From: Neurospora intermedia
Lineage: Eukaryota; Ascomycota; Sordariomycetes; Sordariales; Sordariaceae
Direction: 5' to 3'
Length of the DNA stretch: 64,000 nt
NCBI GenBank assembly: GCA_037102815.1
Contig: BTPP01000003.1
Span: 3,100,001 to 3,164,000 of the forward strand
Part shown: piece by piece, positions 45,901 to 57,506 of the stretch
Layout of the letters: every line of letters starts with the position of its first letter
Position numbering within the stretch: the stretch's first letter is position 1
Notes under the pieces: model-generated
Seen by the model: only the letters and a program-made list of their open reading frames with translations
Told to the model about the DNA's origin: nothing
The model's database searches: none
Position numbers and translations under genes: made by a program

Positions 45901-48134
45901 TTGCTCGGCGCCAGGATGGTTAGTACGGAATCGGGTTGAGACGGTTAGACAGGTAGTTATGATGGAAAAGGAAAGCAGACAGACGGGCGCTCAACATTAG
46001 GTTATGGAATACTGACCAACTCTCTGAAGCGCCATTGTTAACACTAGTGTATATGTCGGCAATGGAAGTATGTAGTATACAGTAGAGGCATCTGGTGCAG
46101 CGGACTGTGCAGCGGTTTTAAGGTCCTACTGTGGACCCCGATCCACAGGTTGCTGTGTCTCAATCTGGAATCCCTACTATCCATGTGAAAGCACGCTGAT
46201 TCGGTACGCTACTATGAGCGTAATGGCCGGCAACCCCAGACATCGAGAAAAGCGGGCTTCGAGGACAACGGAATTGGATCCTCGATTCGTATACGTATAC
46301 TTGCTTGTACCGAAGAGACTGTCCAGACTATGTGCCGGAAGAAGTAGGTAACCTTACGTCTTGATGTTGTAAGCCCCAGACATGGTGGCAACCAGAGCAG
46401 GTACCGCATCTCGTTTGCTTGCCTTGCGCGCACCCGTCCTGCCGTCATGAGGTGGACAACCTAAGGAGACAGGCAAATGTGAGGCACATCATATGCCGTG
46501 TTAGGTTCGGGGAGAAGGAGAGGTGGTTTCGGGGCAGGAGCGATCAGATACCTTCCCCTTCCTGCTATCCGCTTGTTTGTGGTTGGAAGGTGTCGTGAAG
46601 GACTCGGGTTCGGACTGGAACGCACTTATTTGATGGCTGCTTCTTCCCCATACCTTGCAGGATATCTGTGCGTATCTTAACCTCGATATACGATCTTTAC
46701 AACAACTGGTTACTGGAAACCAATTGAGTTTATATCAAAAACACCAGCACGGCATCCGCTACATGGGGCTTACATAAAAGCAACGGTACGTGCTCTTATA
46801 ACAACAAGCTGTTTAGCTGTGCGACCCCTCTCCCCTCCTCTCTGCCTGCTTTCGACACATCTACTACTACGGCACTCGTCAGACGAAAACCACTATGGTA
46901 CCTACCGATGTATAACTATTCTTGTTAACTTCATTAGTTTTATTCTTTTTCTTTCTTTTTCTCGTGTCGGGAGTTGGACTCTCGGCTGATACGTCGTAGC
47001 AAAGATTTCGGTGTCGTGCTACTTCTGTAGGTTGTCCTATCGTGTTAGACCGAGGGGAAGCTGAGGTGAAGAGTGCGGCGGCCGACTTGTGATGCGCATC
47101 AGAGTCATTGTTCCGTCGCCCCTGTACCTCCCATTTCTTGAAATCGATACCTAATACGGACTCAACGAAATACGCTCTACCCTCGCGCAAAACCCAAACG
47201 TCCTCTGCCTGACGGTACATATACTAATTATTCAAGTAAACAGTAAAAAGAAGAAAAGACAAAACTGGGAGCTTTGTTTCCATCCCCGAGCGCGACAGTC
47301 AAATCATTCGAACTATTTCGGACCGCGAATCCCCCACCACATTCCGCTCAGCGTCGATTTCCCAACTCGGTGGTGTAGGAGTGCAGGAACGCCGCGACGC
47401 AAGTCGGCCTGATTTGGTCACAACTGGTCAACGCCATTGATCTAGACGTACAACACGGTCACAACAAACCAGCAAAAAGGGAGTTGGAAACTTTGGCGCA
47501 TTCTCGACGAGCCACTTGGTAGAGGTTGTGTAGTGTCGCATCACGCACATCCGCCTCCAAGCTACCTACCCACAGGGCACCGCACCCCTGAAAAGTCAGT
47601 TGTGTTACCGTGTTAGCCTTCCAAGCGGAACGGCGACCGCTGCAACGGGCGGGGCGACCTCGCTTGTCAGATCCCACCACACCACTGCACCTTCGAGGTC
47701 CGTCCTGGTCAAGGGTCAGGTTCAACGTTGGAAAAAGAGCCCCAAGATCCCTTCACCGTCCATGGGTGAAGAATCACCATTCGCTCGACCACCTTTCGGC
47801 TTTCTCTAATACCTTTTCCCACCACCACTTCAACCCGTTTCTCTCTTCTGGTTTTCGTTTGTTTCTCGGGACAACTCCCCCTCGCATGCGAGTGTCGACT
47901 TTTCCTTGATTGATTGGCAGCTAAACTTTGCCATCCTTCTTTCATTAATAGTAATCACACGGTACAAGGCACGGCTTCACGCACCCCTGCTATTACGCCG
48001 TAACCAGGTTGCGGCCTAGTCTAGCGCACCCAGTACACTCACTGTACGACGCCATCCCTACCGCCCACCACCCCCCTCGACATCCGAGGCCCAGCACTGT
48101 TATCCACATTCGGTCGCTGCTAGTGCCTCCAGCC
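39996..48134. other. 8.1 kb region without a supported protein gene
   Basis: The longest gap in the window. A 295-codon open frame (40092-40979, minus) lies directly upstream of rcf2; it is rich in Arg/Lys with unbiased codons and overlaps the rcf2 promoter and leader, so I do not call it a gene. From 41 to 47 kb there are only short frames and composition is ordinary, not AT-rich. The stretch from about 47.3 to 48.1 kb is pyrimidine-rich and probably leader and promoter of the Sfp1-like gene. Non-coding transcripts cannot be excluded. Confidence 0.5.
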
Positions 48135-50643
48135 ATGAAGCGCTCCCTGAAGTGGTTTAGTTCCAAAACCACCTCCAGCCCCAGTAACAGTCCCGAGCCT
48201 GCGGGGCCCTCCGTTGGGGCCGGTGGAAATAATAGTTATCGCGCATCGCCTTCCTCTGTTTCCGCAGCGTTCAGGAACACATCGCCTTCCGACTCAACAT
48301 CCGATTCACCCTCTTCCCTTCTTCACCCATCCTCGCCGTCGCCGTCCCCGACACCCCAACCGCTGACCCCCCGCGACTCCGTCTTTCCTCGATCCGATCT
48401 TTCGCCACCCACTGCCTCGAAACCCATTGACATTGCGGTCTCCCATCGTCGGTCCACTGCATTCATCTCACCGGCTGACCGCAATCCCATTACTTTCCCA
48501 ACCCACGATCTCGACGATCTCGATATCAACTGGGACCAAGGCCCTTGCCTCGCCGACCTTGGTTTCGACCCTGACGTCGACATGACCGCCGGTCAACATT
48601 TCGACTCGGCCTTGAGCCGCAGTCGACAGGAATCCTTCCTAGGCACTGGCGCGAAACCCATCTCCATGGCAAACCCTAATCGCGACCACGTCAACCGCAT
48701 CCGTCGCGAAAGTATGGCTGGCAGTCTTAGAGCAGGCAGCCTTATGGCGGGGAGTCTCATGGGTAACGGTATGAGTTGGGGTGGCATTTCTGTTGGAAGT
48801 TTTATTCGCGAAGAGTAAGTTGTTGCCGCCGTTCCCTGCACTTGGGGGTGCTTGTTTGTGTCCTTGGCGTGAGTCTGCAAGCAGAGTTCTTAGGGCATCC
48901 TGGAGCTGGATCGCCGCCGAGGACTGTCCGTCGGTTGTTAACACCGAAGCTGACCTGTTTCGATGTTGTTAGTATGATGATGACTGGCACTTCACCGTAT
49001 TTAACGCACCAGTCTCCCTCGTTCCATTCTTCGTCGTATATCCCCAAACTCGAGGCCAACTTCATGCGCGATTTCACCTGCTGCGACAGGACGTGGCCGA
49101 CTCTCCATGATCTCCTTCAACATTACGAGGAGAATCACCATGCCACCGCAGCACCCAACACCTCCAACCAGAATCTCAATACCTTTGGCACCAACCAAGG
49201 GAACGCACGCGGGACCGCCAGTCGTGCTACTCCAACTCCTGTAGCGAGTAGAGCTCAGCCAGGAGCCCAGGCAATGAATGGATATCAAGGTCAGCGTCAT
49301 TTGAGTGTTGCTGGCGCAGGAATGGGCCTTGGCGGTATCGGACAGATGATGCGGCAGCAACAAGTAGCTCCAGCTGTGTCAAAAATGTCCTCCATGTCAC
49401 ATATGAACGATGATATGGATACTGTCGGAGAGATGGAGCTTGACGAGACCGTGGGACCTATGGAGATGGACGATAATCAGCGGACAATCCAGCAGACTCG
49501 GCAATTGTTTGGGCAGCAGCAGCGTCCTCAACTACACCTGAACAGCTCTGGGCTTCCGCACCAGGCTTTGCGCACTTCTCAACCCCCAACTCCTGCTGCT
49601 GTCAGCTTTGGTTTCCAGAACAACCCGACCGTTTCGTCAGTCAACACGCCAACTCTGACAACACAAGGAGGCCTACCTCAGCGGGGACAGTTTGGTCAGG
49701 AAGATGATAATGGTGATGACATGTCCGGAATGCCTATGAAGATGAACATCGGCGGCGTGAATTTAAACGGCGGTCAGCTTGGAGGACTGGCGGGAAACTT
49801 GGCTTTCGGAGCTCTGGGAACGATTGATGATCCTGCAAAGAGGCTGTATAGCCCTGGTGGTACGACCCAGATGACGAGCCAGCAACGAGCGTTCGATGCC
49901 CAAATGCAGATGCAGCAGCAGTTGCAGCAGCATCTGGCGTCGATGAATCTCGATCTGAATCAGCTTGCTCCTGGTACAGACCCTGCTCTCCTTCTGCAGC
50001 AGATGACTGCGCTCATGATGCCGCCGACAGAAGAACACAAGCCTTTCCGCTGCCCCGTCATTGGATGCGAGAAGGCATACAAGAACCAGAATGGTTTGAA
50101 GTAAGTTTTCACCCCGACGTGTTTCTTCTTTGAAGTGCGATTTGTTTGCCCTTTGCAGAAATTTTCTTTGGTCGGCCACCAACGCCAACCAACCCCATAC
50201 TTTCGCTTTTTACAATTGCATTCCTTCCCCAAGTCCCACTAACAATCGAACCAGGTACCACAAGACCCACGGACATTCGACCCAGCAGTTGCATGAGAAC
50301 GGCGACGGCACCTTCTCGATCGTCAATCCGGAAACGAGCACGCCTTACCCTGGTACCCTGGGTATGGAGAAGGAGAAGCCCTTCAAATGCGACGTTTGCG
50401 GAAAGCGCTACAAGAACTTGAATGGTCTCAAATACGTAAGTCGATATTTACCTTTAGGTGATTACCACATACACAGTGATGCTTACACAGTTTCAATGAT
50501 AGCACAAGCAACATTCCCCCATGTGCGACCCTGAAATGAGAGCCCAGCACCAGAACTTGATCTCGACCATGATGTCCAACCCAGCTGCGCTCATCGCTTT
50601 CCAGCAAAACCTGCCCAACATTAACGAAGATGTCATGTTGTAG
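48135..50643 (+). CDS. sfp1: Sfp1-like C2H2 zinc-finger transcription factor
   Basis: Sfp1 is a nutrient- and TOR-responsive nuclear activator of ribosomal protein and ribosome biogenesis genes. Four exons: 48135-48814, 48973-50100, 50255-50435 and 50503-50643, with introns of 158, 154 and 67 bp; all phases agree and the product is 709 residues. The N-terminus is Ser/Pro-rich. The middle contains YIPKLEANFMRDFTCC and TLHDLLQHYEENHH, an atypical zinc-finger-like segment characteristic of this group, then long Gln/Met/Gly-rich stretches. Two C-terminal C2H2 fingers follow: CPVIGCEKAYKNQNGLKYHKT, interrupted by introns, and CDVCGKRYKNLNGLKYHKQ, separated by a Thr/Pro-rich linker. The paired YKNxNGLKYHK motif is the Sfp1 hallmark. 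The ATG at 48135 (MKRSLKWF) is the first in frame; a longer reading would need a TTG start. Orthology is by motif. Confidence 0.85.
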
Positions 50644-51861
50644 GACGAAAGCGCATTTGATAAGCAGTTGGACATGGCTAAGATCGACAAACGACCTTGC
50701 GTTGTCCCGGGTCGCAGTTCACGTGAAGCTTAATATACCCAGAGTCCTCGGCTTGACGTTGTGGGGCCACACGGCATCCGATCCAAGCCTTGGAAAGGTC
50801 TGATAGCGGAGCCCTGTGTCCGATTCCCGATAAACTGCCGTTTACTGTTGCGGCCGCCATACAAGTCACGCATCGGTTGACAAAAACGCCTCTCATCTCC
50901 GGTTTTCATGTTTGACTTCACTGTTGTGTTTTGGAGGGTCAGAAAAGTTCCATCTCGGGTTTACACTACACCTTTCAGTAGCAGCATCTTGCGTGGCGTT
51001 TTTTTTCTTTTTCTTTTTCCTTTTCTTCTTTTCTTGTTTGGTTCCAATATTTGTCACGGTACATGAGAGGAGAGGAGTGTACAGAAAAAAAGAGTCAAGT
51101 GTTTTTCTATAGGCTTTGTATGGCTTTGGTTGCTTTGTTGAAGGGCAGTATGCGTGGGAAAAAAAAGGGATGTCTGGGAAAATGAGAAAAGTTTTAAAAG
51201 CTAGAGGGGAATGGCAGCGAATGTCTGTATTCTTGGTCTCGGATCTGGAGGGAAAATGTAGCAAGTTGAAGAAGGCCAAGAATCTCTCAAAGAAGAGGGG
51301 GGGGGTTTTGCCGGCATATATCCCCTTATACCCAGGAGAGACGAAGAGAAGACGGGTGACGAAACGAGCGAAAGACCATTATAGACGTAGGATTTCATAC
51401 ACTGGTGCTCAGGTAGCGTTAGCGTCTTACCCGTTATCCGCTTTGATTTATTCATTAGAGATACCATTACCGGGAAAGACCTGTTTTAGGTGCTAAAGGA
51501 TGCGCTTTGATTGTTGTCCGTGTTCGAGAAAAGAAGAGATACAACAGGTCAAGTGGTGGCATATCATATCATTCGTACATTCAAAATTGGTGTCTCAAAG
51601 GAATGAGAAATCAAATAGCCTTCATCAGTGGCGGATGGCCATGCTGATGGCCAGTCTATAAACTTCCTTGTCTCCCTTTCTGACACAGGTTAAAATCGCA
51701 TCCGAATTTGACATAAGAGAATCCCGTTAGAAGCAGAAGAAGGATGTACTGTAAGCACCTGGTTAACCTTCAAATGCTTTTGCTTATGGACTGTAAAACT
51801 GCAATGCGCTAACAAACGAAGCCACACCCTTCCAATACCCCTTTAATGCCAAGCACCAAGT
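50644..51861. other. Convergent intergenic region, Sfp1-like and kelch gene 3' ends
   Basis: Contains a polypyrimidine tract (about 50999-51035) and AT-rich 3' UTR-like sequence. No gene is supported. Confidence 0.5.
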
Positions 51862-53670
51862 CTAAACCTCAATCGTGAAATGGCTGATCTGCGAATAATA
51901 AGCATGGACAGCCAGCTCGAGAAGCCACACGTCGCCAAAGACCTCGGCACCATCAAACCCGCCAATGACCAGCAGGCGACTATCATAGAGTACCGCGCCG
52001 TGATATCCCCTGCCGCTGGGTGGTAGGCCGTAAACCCGCCTCTTGTCCCACGACATGGTCACAAGGTTTAGGAGGAGGACCTCGTTGGAGTACTCGTTTC
52101 CGTCGTGGCCGCCAATGACGAAGAGATACGAGCCGACAATGGTCGCCGTGTGCGACAGCCGACGATACGTAATCGGGATCTGGACGGCCTTCCACACGTG
52201 CGTGTCGACGTCGTAGACCCATACGTCATTGAAGCACTCACCGCCGTCGGAGCCACCGTAGATGATCAGCTTGGAGCCCACCATGTTGGCGGTGTGATAG
52301 CCGCGTGCCTTAGGCCGGATATCGCCGCCGCTAGTGGTCGTTCCTGACACTCGTACCTCCGAGCCCTTCCCACCGCCGCTTCCGGCCCCGTTTCCTCCTG
52401 ATGATGAAGATGACTGATCGTCTGGCCCCGGTGACCCCTCTGATATTAGTTTCCACGACATTTTGTTGATGTCGCTCACGTCAAGCCGCCATATGTCGTT
52501 GAGCGCGCGGACACCGTCGCCTCCGCCGAATACGTAGATGCCGTTCTTGTAGAGACAGGCTGTGTGTGCCCGCCGTTTTGAGGGGAAGTCCTTCCCGAGA
52601 ATGAGGGGCTTAGACCACCGGAAGTTGACCGTGTCTAGCACGTAGACGTCGTTGTAGTAACTCGGTCCGTCGCCACCGCCAAATACAATCAGCTTCTTGC
52701 CCACGGCGGTGCACGTCATGGCGCGTAGCGGCACTGGGATGTCGCCCACCACCTGGGGAGCTGACCAGTAGAAGGCGTCGGCGTCCAGCACATACAGCGA
52801 GTTGAAGCACGTCCGTGAGTCGCACCCGCCGAAGACGTAGACGTTGGACCCGATGAGCGTTGTGGTATGCGCACGCAGCGCCGTATGTGATGCCCCTGAG
52901 ATAGGCGCCTTGCTCCAGTACATGCCGGATGATGGCGCCGGGGGCACGTCCGGGGCGGTTCGGGGATCTACCAGTGGCGGGAACGGAGCATGGTGTATCA
53001 TTTGGGCACCGGGTCGAGCGCCGCGCGTGCCGCTCGCACGAGCAACAGCCGAGGAGGTACCAGGACGGCCACTCGCGATGGCGGATGTGGACCGCATGCC
53101 GGCCGGACGCCTGGATGAGGCCTCCCTACCGCTGCCGGCAGACGAGTCCTTGCGTTCTCTTGTAGCCGCAGTGCCTATGGTTATCGTGGAAGAATGTGTG
53201 CTATCTCGATTGTCGGGTTGGGTAGTGCTCGGCTGCCTGTAGCCCGTCGAAGAGGGCGTCGGCGTAGCTGCTTTGTGTGGAGGGGCGGCGTGCGGATAGA
53301 TGGGCTGGGAGACAGTCAAGGACGAAGCTGCGTTCGCCACTACATTTACAGCCGTTGAAAGCGAGCGCTGGCGAATGGACAGTTCTGAGGCCTTGGAGAC
53401 CTCTGAGGGTCTGCGCTGACGGTCTTGGATTTGGGTCCGGGTCGATAGCTGGCCGGGAGTGTGTGCCTGGGATCGGGGGACGGGAGGGGCTCGAGCATGA
53501 AGCTCCTCGTCATCAAAGGCGGGCCCCCTGCCCTCGGTGGGAGTGGTGTTGGTGGGTGCGATCTTGCGGGAAGGCAGCACATTAGCGGTGTTCAATGGCG
53601 GCTGCGGTATGGGCGGAGGCGGCCTGTCCCGCCCTGCTCCTGCTCCTGCTGTTCTGGCCTGGTCAGCCAT
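51862..53670 (-). CDS. Kelch-repeat beta-propeller protein
   Basis: A 602-residue single-exon protein. The first ~265 residues are Pro/Ser/Ala-rich and likely disordered. Six kelch motifs then form a predicted propeller: paired VYVFGGCDS, LIVFGGGDG, IYVFGGGDG, LIIYGGSDG, LFVIGGHDG and LLVIGGFDG blades, each with the Gly-Gly pair and a following Tyr/Trp. A Ser/Gly-rich insertion (about residues 430-460) interrupts the third and fourth repeats. No BTB, DUF or catalytic domain is visible. Fungal kelch proteins include polarity factors (Tea1), Ras regulators (Ral2) and G-protein-associated Gpb1/2; sequence alone does not decide here. The start is the first in-frame ATG (MADQARTAG); upstream in-frame sequence has only TTG. 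Confidence 0.82.
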   Translation of the reverse strand: MADQARTAGAGAGRDRPPPPIPQPPLNTANVLPSRKIAPTNTTPTEGRGPAFDDEELHARAPPVPRSQAHTPGQLSTRTQIQDRQRRPSEVSKASELSIRQRSLSTAVNVVANAASSLTVSQPIYPHAAPPHKAATPTPSSTGYRQPSTTQPDNRDSTHSSTITIGTAATRERKDSSAGSGREASSRRPAGMRSTSAIASGRPGTSSAVARASGTRGARPGAQMIHHAPFPPLVDPRTAPDVPPAPSSGMYWSKAPISGASHTALRAHTTTLIGSNVYVFGGCDSRTCFNSLYVLDADAFYWSAPQVVGDIPVPLRAMTCTAVGKKLIVFGGGDGPSYYNDVYVLDTVNFRWSKPLILGKDFPSKRRAHTACLYKNGIYVFGGGDGVRALNDIWRLDVSDINKMSWKLISEGSPGPDDQSSSSSGGNGAGSGGGKGSEVRVSGTTTSGGDIRPKARGYHTANMVGSKLIIYGGSDGGECFNDVWVYDVDTHVWKAVQIPITYRRLSHTATIVGSYLFVIGGHDGNEYSNEVLLLNLVTMSWDKRRVYGLPPSGRGYHGAVLYDSRLLVIGGFDGAEVFGDVWLLELAVHAYYSQISHFTIEV

Positions 53671-55137
53671 CGTGGATTTATATGCGCATGTCGCGGCGCA
53701 ACAATTGAGCGAGTTCTCGGCGGATGAGGAGACCGGACGAAACCGCGATGTCGTGTGTTCGGTGTCCCCTATGTCCGTGTCGGTAGCGTGTGGGTAGCGT
53801 TTGGCCAATGCTCTGCGGCACAAGCTCAATTCGTCGATAAGGCGAGCGAGATCGGGGCGTAGCTGGCGATCAGGTACCAGGAGCGAAGGGACTTTTGGTT
53901 GTAACGGTAGACGGGGAGAAGAGACGGGAAGTTTATGTTAGGTTGGTTGACAAGAGACAGCCAAGCAGGGCAGTGAGGAGGTGGTTCGGGGGTTGTTACT
54001 GTGATGCCCGTTTGCCCGTAGGAGACGGGGCTCACAAACCACCTATACCGCAATTGGGCGGCCATGGAAGACCTCAGCCCTCCACACTGAAACTACTGCG
54101 GCCCCTTGCATAAAACTGGTCACTGTGGGCGGGCGGGGTGCCATTTGACGGGCATTGGTTCGGGCAATTCAGTGCCATGCAGTTTCCCGGGCATAGGTTA
54201 TCCAGCTCTGCCGGATTCATACCTACCTACCTACCTAGGTACCCAGGGGCAGCTACCCACTTGCCGACGGGACGGGAGTTTCCCTTCTGATTCAGGACTA
54301 ATTCCAAAGGCATGCCGAAGAAAGTTGCCTGCGATCTCTGGTACCAGATCACTCATTTGCTTGTGCGTACTATGCTGTAAACCCTCGATCTAGTTTGTGA
54401 TTATCTAACTGAGCCCCGTACTTTGGATGCATGGTTTGTATTTACTACACTACGGCACTGGAACATAGCCATCTGGAACCACAGCGGCCCGTGTCCAGTG
54501 TGGAGTGCCGGCCGATTGAGAGATCCGATGTAGAGTCCGGGCGAGATCTTGATCGGGCAATGTTGTCGCTCGGCACAGGCACGGTAGTGTACTGTATTGT
54601 TGATAGGCCGCATTGGAGATGATGCCTTGTCTGTGGGGTTACACACTGAACGGGACTTTGTGGACTCTCCAACAATATTGGGACTGTCCAGATCTAGAAG
54701 CTTCATTCAGCCCTATCAGACTAGCAACATGCTGCTAAGATTGCAACAGCTTACTGCGTTCAAACTTGATTCGACGGGCAAGCAGTAGACCATTGCCCAA
54801 ACTCTCCCACGAGGTATTGAACCCAAACCAACCGAATTGCAAGCTGTGATTGGAGCCAACTCTATGAAAAAGCAGAGCAAATCTTCGACACTAAAAGCAC
54901 CTAATGGGTCGCCAACCCCGCTGCGGGCCCCCCCCCGGGCAAATTCCAGGCTGCAGCGGCACGAGTGGGTACCTACCTGTCACGGTTTCCCGAGAACGGG
55001 CCCGGGGGTGCAACTGAGATGCAAATTTCACGTCCCGGCCGGCAAACCAACTTATGAAGTCTCACCCGATCCGGCACTCAACCTGACGACTTGCGCCGAA
55101 CTGGGTCTGGGCGTACACTTCCATTCTCAATCTCACA
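53671..55137. other. Divergent intergenic region between the kelch gene and dus3
   Basis: Shared promoter region for two divergent genes. It contains a short CTAC-type repeat (about 54220-54240). No coding frame is supported. Confidence 0.5.
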
Positions 55138-57506
55138 ATGGAGTCCCAAGAAACTGCAAAGCGCCCCATCGAGCCTAACGGTGCTGTTGCGACTCAAGAC
55201 GCCGAGCCAGCGACGAAGCGCGTGAAGCTGGACGATGCCCGCGTCCCCCAGGTACAAGAAGAGCCCTCGCAACCTCAGCCTCAGCCTCAAGCTCAACCTC
55301 AAACTGAAGATGAGAAGCCAACGGAACAACGGCAAGATGACAGGGACAAGCGAAGGGGCATTGCTCCCATCAAGAAAGAGTAAGTGGTTACTTCTTTATT
55401 TCCTGTCCATCATCTCATCTTTACATACAAGCTTACTTGTCTTAGGTATCTCGTTGTGCCCCCAAGCCAGGTCGCCAAAACTGCCGAGGTAGTTGATGAT
55501 GATGCTGCTGAGGGAAGGACTGCTCCTGGTGCTGAGGGAGCTGCCGGAAAGGACGGAAAGAAGAAGAGGCCAAAGGGTCAGAACAAGGAGCGTGAATTCG
55601 GTATCTTTGCCGATGCTCAGCGCCTGTGCAACTCTGTTGCGTGGACGCCCGAGTTCTCCCCCCGGCACTGTAAGCACGGTGAACGCTGCAACGCTCTTCA
55701 CGACATCCGCAAGTACCTGAAGGAGGGCCGCCGCCCTGACCTTAACGTCTTTGGAGGCAAATGCCCGGTTTGGGAGACCCATGGCAAGTGTTCATCCGGT
55801 TGGCGCTGCCTTTTCGTCGAAAGTCACATGAAGGAGATTGAGCACGAGGATGGCCGGAAGGAGTTGGTTCTCACCGAGGACCCTACCAAGATAAAGCCCG
55901 AGGCTGCCTCTTCAGTACCGCATGAGGAGGAGTCGATGGATGCCAGGGCCGGTGTGTATAACGTTGTGGCCCCGGCTGTTAAGCTCGCCCTATCGCGAAA
56001 AAAGATTCAGCACGAAAAATCCGACCAGTACCTGAAATGGATGGCCAAGGACTCCGAGCTTGCCCGCATTCACTACCACAAACAAAAAGACGACGACGAC
56101 GTGGCCAAGGACTATGCGGCCCAATACGTCGAGCCCCCCCTTAAGCCCTCAGAAAAGCGAAGGATCTACTTTGGGCGCGAGACCCCCGTGCTCGCCCCTT
56201 TGACCACCCAAGGCAACCTACCTTTCCGCCGTCTCTGCGTCGAGCTGGGCGCCGAAATCACCTACTCGGAAATGGCCCTGGGCCTCCCTCTTCTTCAAGG
56301 TCAAAAGGCCGACTGGACCTTGATGCGCGCCCACGAGAGCGAAATCACTCCTCCGCGCTACACCCCGACCGGCATCGTCGATCCAGCGTACGACAACTCC
56401 AAGGATCTCAAGTTTGGCGTCCAAATCACCGCCCACGCTCCCTGGATCGCCATTAAGTCGGCTGAGACCCTCGCCCGCTACCTCCCCCACCTCCGCGTCA
56501 TCGACCTCAACTGCGGCTGCCCCATCGACATGGTCTACAAGTCCGGCGCCGGCTCCGCCCTCCTCGACGCCCCGTCCAAGCTCGAGCGCATGATCCGCGG
56601 CATGAACACAGTCTCAGGCGATGTGCCCGTGACCGCCAAGATCCGCATGGGCGTCCGCGACAACCACCTGACGGCCCAAAAATTAGTCGAACGCCTCGCG
56701 CTCGGCGCCCCAGACATCCGCGCTGTCTCCGGTGCCCCGGGTTGTGCGGCCGTCACGCTGCACGGCCGTACGCGCCAGCAGCGGTACACTAAGGCGGCGG
56801 ACTGGAGCTACATCGCCGAATGCGCGGCGCTGGTCAAGTCGTTCAACGAGAAGGCCGATTCGCTTCAGGACACGATCCGAGAGGCCGACGAGCGCAGCTT
56901 GCCAAACGGCGGACGCATGTACTTTGTCGGCAACGGCGACTGCTACTCGCACGTGGACTACTTTAACCACGTGGACAACGCCAAGGTGGACTCGGTCATG
57001 GTCGGCCGCGGCGCTATCATTAAGCCGTGGATCTTTGAGGAGATCAGCGCGGGCCAGTACCTGGATAAGTCGGCCACGGAGCGGCTGGCGTATGTGGAGA
57101 AGTTTGCAAAGTATGGCATGGAGGCGTGGGGATCTGATGAGCTGGGCTTGAACTACACCCGTCGCTTCTTGCTGGAGTTCTTGAGCTTCTTCCATCGTTA
57201 TGTGCCGATTGGCTTGCTCGAGTACTTGCCCCCTGCCATGAACGATCGGCCGCCGGCGTACAAGGGCCGGAACGAGCTGGAGACGTTGTTGGCTAGCAAG
57301 AATTATCTGGATTGGATCAAGATCAGGTTAGTGTCTCGCTTTTCTCTTGCTTTCTGCTTCAATGGTTGGAGATTATGTTTCCCGGGATTTACTGACAGTG
57401 TCTGAAATAAATCAGTGAAATGTTCCTCGGCCCCGCTCCCCCCAACTTCAAGTTCCAGCCCAAGCACAAGTCCAACGCGTATGAGAACATCGAGGCCGAA
57501 GGTTAA
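55138..57506 (+). CDS. dus3: tRNA-dihydrouridine(47) synthase, Dus3
   Basis: An FMN/NADPH-dependent enzyme that reduces uridine 47 in the tRNA variable loop. Three exons: 55138-55379, 55446-57326 and 57416-57506, with introns of 66 and 89 bp; the joins give KKE-YLVVPP and IKI-SEMFLG and a product of 737 residues. An acidic, Gln/Pro-rich N-terminus precedes two CCCH zinc-finger motifs ([12 protein letters not shown] and [16 protein letters not shown]), the feature that separates Dus3 from Dus1, 2 and 4. The FMN-binding barrel contains [33 protein letters not shown] (catalytic Cys near residue 434), [29 protein letters not shown] and [16 protein letters not shown]-terminal helical tRNA-binding domain follows. 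The last 30 residues are on exon 3. The start is the first ATG ([10 protein letters not shown]). Confidence 0.95.

Noticed and set aside
48776-48972. Alternative start for the Sfp1-like protein inside intron 1
   Set aside because: The frame reads through a segment with a clear GTAAGT donor, CTGAC branch and TTAG acceptor, and splicing restores phase to a longer N-terminus.
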